Below are positions 35,178 to 45,200 of a stretch of DNA of 64,000 nucleotides, in pieces. How positions within the stretch are numbered: the stretch's first letter is position 1; each line of letters begins with the position of its first letter. The notes under the pieces are model-generated. The model saw only the letters and a list, made by a program, of their open reading frames with translations. It ran no database searches and was not told the DNA's origin. The DNA comes from Patella vulgata (Eukaryota > Mollusca > Gastropoda > Patellidae). Position numbers and translations under genes: made by a program. The DNA is taken from positions 82,052,767 to 82,116,766 of the forward strand of contig NC_065882.2 of the NCBI RefSeq assembly GCF_932274485.2, given 5' to 3'.

Positions 35178-38100
35178 GGGGGGGGGGTCAACCTCTACTC
35201 AACACAAATTTGGCAATTTCAGGATTAACATTGGCTTCAATTTTATTTCCATAATTATCTTGCGCGTAGGAGTCTTTAGAAGTTGGAGGAAAGCAGAGGA
35301 CTCGGAGAAAACCCACAAGGTCGGACAGGTGATCTGACTCATTGTCACATGTAAGTGGGCATTTGAAACCATGTCACTTGAGTCAATGACAAACCTTGTG
35401 ATCTAAAGCACATCCACCCCCACCCCCGCCCAAACTCTTATTCTAGAATATATAATAAACATCTTGTCTTAAACATAAGACAGATTCTCAAAGCTACCAA
35501 AACAAATTCTATAATTTTATACTAGTAGGTGGGCCAAAACAAATAATTAATTTCTATTCTCGATAAATAAAAATTGTTTAACATTTCAAAACTTTAAAAT
35601 GTGGCAATATAAAATGGTGGAACACAAAGCGGTAGGGTGCGCGAGCAAGTACTTATTCAGAAACAAAGTTTAAACTGTTGTTTCCAAGAATAAAAATTCA
35701 AAACTATGTGGCCATACAAACTGTAAAATTTTAATTTGCTATGACAATCTAGGTTTTTCTATAAGAGTATCTTAAATAAATAAGATTCGTTCATGTAAAT
35801 GATGGTTTGTGATGTTGTGAAAAGATGGAGAAATGTGAGCAAACAAATGCCATGTAATTTTTATTTATCTAATTATGGTGGTACAGAAAACCGGCCTATT
35901 CAATAAGAAATGTTTTCTTCAATGCAGGAAATTTTTAAATAATGATACACTATTTGTCTATTTAAAGGGGCATGATGGAAGATTAGATAAAGAGCTGGCA
36001 GTTCTCACTATAATAGTTAAATAATAGATAATGTAAAGGGAATTTGCTGAAAATTTCGATCACATTGATCCACCCTCGATCATCATTACTAAAGTCTTGA
36101 TTATCCATTTTTTGATTTAATCATCAATGAGCGTTGAACAGCAGATTGGATTCCAATCCAATAAATATCTCAGGCTAGCCATGCCATCTAGAGCTGATTA
36201 TGGTCTGGATAAGTTAATTAATGTCTAATTAATAATTTAGACAACATTTCAGGCCTAAAGAAAGACCTGCAATAGGCAGATTTAGCTCTTGCATAATGTA
36301 TCTTTAAAAAATTCGCTTGTACGTGGGTGTCAGTCTCGAATTGGCCTAGTATTGGCACCTCAGATTTATCCAGGACAAAAACAAAATTGTCGATTTTATG
36401 TCCTTTGATGTGTTGATTTATTTTATGGAGTCACAATCGATCTTTGCTTAAATTTAATATTTTAACCCACTTTGTGAACAAAAGGTCGTACTCGTGGAAT
36501 ATTAAAAATCGGTAGGATTTGTCTTTCTCTCATGACCCCCAAGGCATCACACCAAATTGAAAACAAATCTGGCAGAAACTTACAATTCAATCTTTATGAA
36601 GAAATAGAGCTAGACCCAACAGTAATTAAATAGAGCTAGGCCCAACATTAATTAAATAAAGCTAGGTCCAAAACTAATCATATAGAGCTAGGCATAACAC
36701 TAATCAAATACATCTTATCCCAACACTAATTAAATAGAGTTAGGTATAACACTGGGGTGTTCTCATCCAGCTCAAAATATTGATTAAGGGGATTAAGGGT
36801 TTAGGGCTGGGGGATTATGGTCTTTAGCTGAAATGTGTTCACCTAATTAGATATGGATTAACCGTTTAATAAGTGTCATGTGAACTGTGTTTAATAAGTG
36901 TCATGTGAACTGTGTTTAATAAGTGTCATGTGAACTGTGTTTAATGAGTGATTTTTTACAAAGTAATGAATCAATTTGGTTCAATTAAAACCTACTGTGC
37001 TGAAAAGAGAGCAGACGCTGACTGGAATAAGAATTGTACAGCTCAGTGCTAACGGCATTTCCAGGCCAAAGAAGAAAGCCTACGTGAACCAGAAGAGAGA
37101 CTTCAAGCATTGAAAGATCAGTTCCGAAATGGTCAAAGAGACATCATGCTTTATGTAGATGCGGTATCTCATCTTGTCCATTTAGAGTAAAAAGTATGAA
37201 ATGTTTATGCCCATATGAAATATATATTTTTAATGTTGATGCTCATTTCATAGTGCTATTTAGTTATTTATTTTTTATATTAAGTTTTTCCATTTACATT
37301 AAAAGTGTTAAAATAAACATGTTTTACTATAATAAATGTTGAATAAAACATTATCAAGTGATTTTGTTTTACTATTAGGTTTAACCTAATGAAATAAACA
37401 GTGCCCAATGTGAAACAGACTACAGCTAATCCTTCTTTAGAAATTCCAATTAACACCTTAGTCACGCTAACATGATTATTTAAGTTTTGAGCTGGGTGAG
37501 AATGAACCATAACACTTATTAAATAGAGTTAGGTATAACACTAATTAAATAGAGCTAGGCCCAACACTAATTAAATACAGCTAGGCCCAACACTAATTAA
37601 ATACAGCTAGGCCCAACACTAATTCAATAGAGCAAGGCCCAACACTAAATGAAATATAGTGGGGATTTAATGTCCTACTGTTCTACTCCTATCGAATTAA
37701 CGAAGACAGAATTAATATGAGGTCATCCTAGTTCGATACTTTATTTTTAACCTTATATTAAACAAGTTTCACATCAATCAACGAGACAGAATTCCTTTGT
37801 ACTTGTTGTCTGATATATGTCATATATTTCATTTTTTTGTGGTGTTTCTCAAACAAATTCATCAATGTGGTTAAACACATCACCATGACAGAAATAAAAC
37901 TAAGGGGTACCTGTATATAGAAATACATTTTACTCTGCAAAAAGTTTATTTAAAATTTGAGGGGACATAAAGTGAAAAATGAAATGAAATGGTGTTTAAC
38001 GTTCTACTGTTCTTTTCCGACTGGGCTAATGAAAACGGGCATATGCCATACAGTATGCTATGAAGGAAATTTTGCCCGAACAGTGGCACTGTGGCATACT

Positions 38101-41100
38101 CTTATATCGAATTCCAACTGTCAAGGGATCTTTTACGTGCACGCCAATTTGCCACGGGATCTCGTTTTTTTTTTTGTCCCATCCGAACGACTAGACGGTT
38201 GTCCTTGTCAGGCCCTCCGTCCTGCATCACTGACAAGGGGGAACCACCCCGGAAAATCTGGATGAACTTTCTCGGCCAATGCAGGGATTGAACACCCAAC
38301 CTCTGGACATGAAATGAAATGGGTTTTAACATCCTACTTGTCTGTATCGAATGGCTAATGAAGACAGGCATACATTATGCAGTGTGTTATGAGGGAAATT
38401 TTGCCTAGACAACGGTGCTACGGTCTAATCTTATATTGAATTCCAACTAACAAGGGATCTTTTATGTGCATACCAATATTATGCACACAGGACCTTGTGT
38501 TTTTTTTCCATCCGAACGACTATTCATTGTCCTTTGCCCGGCCCTCCGTCCTGCTTCACTGTCATGGTGGGACAAGGGATCTTTTATGTGCATGCCAATG
38601 TGTTCACTGGTTTTTAGTTTTAGACCCATCCGAGCATGTTATTGAGATAGAGAGAGAGAAATGGGGTTTAACATCCACTCGACACAAACCAGGTCATTTC
38701 GGGACTAACATATGGTTCAATTTTATTTCCATAATTCGCTTGCGCGTAGGGGTCTTAAGCAGTGGGAGGAAACCGGAGGACCCAGAGAAAACCCACGAAG
38801 TTGGACAGGCGACCCTACTCCTTGTCACATACAACTGGGGATTCGAAACCATGCCAGTTGACTCAATGACAGACTTTATGATACAGCACGCATGTGCTAA
38901 CCATTCGGCCATCCAACCCCCCAACATGTTATTGAAATAAAATGGATGCATATATTAGTCCCGAAATGACCTAGTTTCTCTCTAGTTACTACATATTAAA
39001 AAATCTAATAGACATGTTTTTTTTCAGCTAAGATATTTCACTATTGACTAGATTTGACACCGATAAACCTTCCTGGTTTTATTTCTCTTTGTTCAAATAT
39101 ATTTACCTGATAACCGTCTTGACCTAAATTTATTTCAATATGTAAATCAGGAAGTTTTTTAAAATGCTTACATTACGTTAATATCAAATTGCATTTTAGT
39201 TTTTATAGTCATAAACATCCTGAACAGGGTTTTTTATTATCCCTTTTCAGTGGGTAATCTATATTTTATTACTGTTCTATATTAAATTGTTTTTAACCCT
39301 TTGGGGTTTTTATTATCAGGTGTAAATGGGTATTCTAGGTTTTTATTACTGTTCTATATCAAATTGTCTTTAACCCATTGGACACCGAAACCCGGAACGA
39401 TATTACCGGGCCCTTGAGAGGAAGAAAATGTGCTGGGGCAAGACCTCTTTGTCCCCCCCCTTCCCTCTCCAACACTGGTCATATCTAGATGATTCACTAG
39501 CAGACTTGAACTTTGATATTCATGGGCCCCATAGAATCTATGGGCCCTGGTGTGGCACACCGCCTGCACCCATCTCCCACTCTCCTGAGGTCTGCGATAT
39601 TAGCCTATATGCCTATATACTAGCCTCGAAGGGGTAAAAATGGACAAAAAAATTTTTTGGGTAATATTATGAACCCTTATGACCCTTGCACCTGAAAAAC
39701 TGGCTAAAATACCGAGAAGCTGGTACATCGGCCGCCCCAGGTATCTGTTTGTTACTGTTGGTTAGGAGGCCGTTCAGGTCCAAGGTCTTGTCATACTGAG
39801 TTTCTGACTAGCTATTGGAAAAGTTACTTATCTATATGTGTGAATGGCTTAAATCAAAAACTGAAATGAATGGGTTTCAATGTCCCTGCTTTCTGTAGAA
39901 CCCAGACAAATATCCACAAGGTTAGATAGACATGTTACTATATGTACCGGTTATACAGGGAACAGTTCTAGTTTTGGGGGTCCTTTTTACCGTCCTGTCC
40001 CTTAATTGTCTCTTTTATATGCAGAATTACTTTGAACTGAGATATTAGCTATTTAATGTCAGGCCTAGCCTCGATCATCATTACTAAAATTGGTACAATA
40101 AAAAAACATAGCCTCGATTATCCATTTTTGGATTTAATCATCAATGAGCGTTGAGCAGCAGATCGCATTTAAATCCAGTAAATATCACAGGCTAGCTATG
40201 ACATCTAGAGTTGATTAAGGTCTTTTCAATAAATGTCTAATTGATAATTTAGATAACATGTCAGGACAAAAGAAAGAGCTGCAATAGGCAGATTTAGCTC
40301 TTGAATAATGTCTAATTAATAATTTAGATAACATTTCAGGACTAAAGAAGACCTGCAATACACAGATTTAGCTCTTGAATAATGTATGTCTAATAACAAT
40401 AACAGTTAGGTAAAAAAGGAAAGTAAGTGTAGTTTAATGGTCACGGCTGAGACATTGCGTAATATATTGATATTGCAAGAGTTCATTAGCACGAGGGCTA
40501 TATAATTACATATTACGCAATGTCATACACAAGACTATCAAGCGCGCGCATTTCAATGAAATACGACACACGGACACAGATCCAATATTTTAACTAGTAT
40601 AAATAATGTACGCTTGGCACATTGAAATAATGGTACCCCAACCAATCTGTTTCACAGGGGATTGCGAAGACTAATAGCTCTGTAAAAGATAACTGCTTTA
40701 TCATGTGATGTCACATCACACAGAGTCAATCATTGGCTTAATGGCACGAGCATTGTTTACATAAGACACTCCCGGTTCGGGCAGAATGGTGCTTTTTACT
40801 CATTTCACATACCCATTTACACTAAATTGGACATATTTTTTTACCTACATATACTTCTAACACCTTTATTTATTTTTCTAATGCATAAAACAAAATGTTC
40901 TAGAATTTAATTTCCAGAAGGAAAAAAGTTAATATTGGGGGCTCATTAAGCCACATCGATGTCATCCTTATCAGTGATTGTAGCGGACTAGCGAATATTC
41001 ACTGCTGATCAATGTGGTACGCCAACATCAAAGGATGACATCACATCTGTATTCTAACTAATAATAGTATTTAGATAATTAGCAGAAAAGAAAAATGGAA

Positions 41101-42016
41101 AAGTTCTTACCGTGGATATTCCAATTATATACGCTCGCCATAGTTCACGCTCAGAAAATTTCTTGCACTGAAATTACGCAGAATGAAATCACAGCTATCA
41201 AGATATGTCATAATTACATATTAATGTCAGGACAGACTGACATTAATGTCCGAACAACACAGACAAAATAAAAACAGAAAATATCTCAGAAACAAAATAC
41301 AGAAAATAACATGGACTGGGATTTAACGGTCGTCGTGCTTGTCTCCAACAACCAGATTAATGAAGACAGATATATGACATGCAGTGTGTTATGGGAAAAA
41401 CTCGGTCTTCAGTGAAAGATAGAGAAAGATGGGGTATAACGTCCACTCGACACAAACTAGATCATTTCGGGACTAACATATGGTTTAATTTTATTTCAAT
41501 AATTTGCTTGCGCGTAGGGTTTTTCAGCAGTGGGAGGACCCAAGAGGTCGAACAGGCGACCCTCTTCCTTGTCACGTACAACCAGGGAATTGAATCCACG
41601 CCAGTTGACTCAATCATAGACCTTATTATACAGTGCACACATGCTAACCATTTGGCCCCCCCCCCCCCCGATCTTCAATAATCTTGATTTCACATTGTTT
41701 GGGGATGTTGCACGTGCTGCCATCGTCATACTAAATGAACAAATTGTTTGGGGATCTTGCATGAGCTGCCAACGTTGTACTGAATGAAATGAAATGGGGT
41801 TGGATGGCGTGGTTTCGAATCCCCGGTTGTACGTGACAAGGAGTAGGGTTGCCTGTCCAACCTCGTGGGTTTTCTCCGGGTCCTCCGGTTTCCTCCCACT
41901 GCTAAAGACCCCTACGCGCAAGCGAATTATTGAATTTTAAAAAAAACATATGTTAGTCCCGAAATGACCTAGTTTGTGTCGAGTGGACGTTAAACCTCAT
42001 TTCTCTCTCTCTCTCT

Positions 42017-42064
<48 letters not shown>

Positions 42065-42112
42065 CTCTCTCTCTCTCTCTCTCTGTTTCTCTCTCTCTCT
42101 CTGTTTCTCTCT

Positions 42113-42163
<51 letters not shown>

Positions 42164-42223
42164 TTCTCTCTCTCTCTGTTTCTCTCTCTCTCTCTCTCTG
42201 TTTCTCTCTCTCTGTTTCTCTCT

Positions 42224-42260
<37 letters not shown>

Positions 42261-45200
42261 CTCTCTCTCTCTCTCTCTGTTTCTCTCTCTCTCTCTCTCT
42301 CTCTCTGTTTCTCTCTCTCTGAATAAAAAAAACCCAGACGATATATATACTATTATATACTTACTTTAAATTTGTTAAAATGTTTGGTGGTCCGTAGATC
42401 AAATCTGAAAGACTCTTTCTTCAAGTCTGAATCACCAACAATAAATCTTGTGTCGTTGTTGATCTCTAACGTTCCCTTATGCTGCAGATAATAAATAACA
42501 TAATAATAGAATAAACTGACTCAACATATAAACAGAGCAAGCTTATTTGGTTGTGTGTTTTGTGGCTTGACTCTATGAAAGCAAACAGATGAATACAATA
42601 TATTTATAATAAAATGACTCAACATACAAATTAAATATATAATAGGCCTATTGTCCAAAATGGAGTGCTCGCTATTATTAATATTATCCAATGCAGGTGC
42701 TTGCTATAATTAATATTGTTAAATGGAGTGATTGGTATTATTGATAGTGTCCAAAATGGAGCGCTTGGTATTATTAATATTGTCCAATGGATGTGCTTGG
42801 CATTTTTTTTTGGGGGGGGCGGGGGGGGGGGGGGGGTAATATTGTCAAAAATGGAGTGATGGGTTTTACTGATATCATTTAATGGAGTGATTGGTATTAT
42901 TGATATTGTCTAATGTCCAATGGACGTGCTTGGCTTTTTTTTAATTTAGTTGATATTGTCCAATATGGAGTGATTGGTATTATTGATATTGTCTATAATG
43001 GACTTATTGGTTTTATTGATATTGTCCAATATGGAGTGATTGATATTGTCTAATGGAGTGATTGATATTGTCCAGTGGAGTGATTGGTATTATTGATATT
43101 GTCTATAATGGACTTATTGGTTTTATCGATATTGTCTAATGGAGTGATTGATATTGTCCAGTGGAGTGATTGGTATTATTGATATTGTCTAATGGAGTGA
43201 TTGATATTATTGATATTGTCTAATGGAGTGACTGATATTATTGATATTGTCCAATGGAGTGATTGATATTATTGATATTGTCTAGTTGAGTGATATTATT
43301 GATATTGTCCAGTGGAGTGATTGATATTATTGATATTGTCTAATGCAGCATAATGACTATAATTAATAACACTCACTGTCACTGAGAGAAGTTGTTCCAC
43401 GCAGGTATCTATTCTCTTAATGTAATACGTATGTGTTTTATTGGGGGAGACTTTTATAACCAAATATGGTAATTTGGTCGAAAATTTATATCTAGAGGGT
43501 ATTGGATATTATTTCATATGTATGACTTCATTGATGCAAAAATGTAAAACGATAAACTCACTTTAACCCCATTTTCATGTCATTTCATTTCACAATAAAA
43601 GTATTTTTTATTTTCTGGCCATTTTCGTAAATGATGTGGCATGAGCAATGAGATTTATTGAAGTCCTATATTTGGTTTTACAGACGTCATTAATTGTGAA
43701 AACGTCTCATATGTGCCATAATAATATAATGTATATCAAAACAGAAACGACATTAAGCAAATATTATTTAAATTATATATTTAACCGGAGACGTGGTGGA
43801 TTAAAATGATGGATTAAAATGCAAAAACATTCCAGAATCAAGTGTCTTTAAAACAAAGACAAATTTAAAATGTATTTTGACATAAAAGTTGATTAAGGGT
43901 GGAAGATGGGGGTTATTGTGGAGAAGGCATTGGAGGGTAGGGGGGTAGTGGAGGGAAGGGGGGGGGGCTGTGGGGGACATAAGGCTTATTGGGGGAAGAT
44001 GGGGATGGTGTAGTTGAGGTAAGGCATGGGGGTGGGAAGAAATGGCTTGTTGGGCGAAGACGTGTGGGTATGTGGGGGAAGAGGAAGATATGTGGGGGGG
44101 GGGGGTATGTTGGAGGGGGGGAGTATGGTGGGGGGGTATTTGGGGGAGGATATGGCTTTTTTTGGTGCGGGGGGTAGATAGGTTTGGGGTGGGGGGGAGG
44201 GGTAGTTGATTTGCACAGTTGGAATTCGATAAGGTTACATGTCCAATGAGAGAGAAAATAATATTGCTCAGAGAGCAACATTTCTGTGCAGCCCACTTTA
44301 ATGTATATCCCAGTCACAGTGGCTCAGTGGGTGAGGGGCTCGCTACCTCACCAGGTTGTCCCAAGATTAATCTTAGGGATGTTCTAGCCTGGTGCAGGAT
44401 GAAGGGCCTGGCAGGGTACAGCAGCATCTAGTCGCTCAGATGTGACGAATAAATCAACGTCCCATATACATCTTGCCGAGCACATAAAACAACTCTTGAC
44501 AATAAAAAATTGAAATATGAGTAGGCTGTAGGGCACATCAATAAATTAATGCTTATGAACAGTGGTATATTGTATAAGTTTATAATAAAAAGGTGATATG
44601 CATGAGTAATGATAACGAGCTAGCTAGAAAAAAATCACAAGTCCCTCGTCACTTCTGCAAAATAAATCTCAGATTCTGCAAAATAAATCTCAGATCCCTT
44701 GTCACTGCCACCAAAAAACAATCTAAGATTTCAGCAAGTTCTTTTAGCTAAGGCCTCAAATATAAAACTTATGCACAATGCCAGACACAGCACTGATTAG
44801 GTCTATTAATTAAAAGCAGTCTTGATCAAGCCTACTTATTAAATGTAATGTCAGGAATCAGCCTATAATAAATGCAGCCTGGATTAGGCCCACTAATTTA
44901 TTGCAACCCAGAATACGCCCACTAATCAAAAGCAGCCTGGATAAAATCTACTAAAATAATGCAGTCTGGATTAAGCCTACTAATTAAATGTAGCCTGGAT
45001 TAAGCCTCACTAATTGATTGCAACCTGGAGTAAGCCCACTAATTATTTGCAGTCTGGATTAAGCCCACTAATTATTTGCAACCCGGATTAAGCCTACTAA
45101 TTGAATGCAACCCGGATTAAGTCCACTAATTAATTGTAGTCTGGATAAAGCCTACTAAAACAAATGCAGTCTGAATTAAATCTACTAATTTAATGCAATC

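Noticed and set aside
43913-44317. Proline-rich 134-codon open frame on the minus strand
   Set aside because: It comes from the G-rich tract; codon content follows base composition and no splice or start context supports it.
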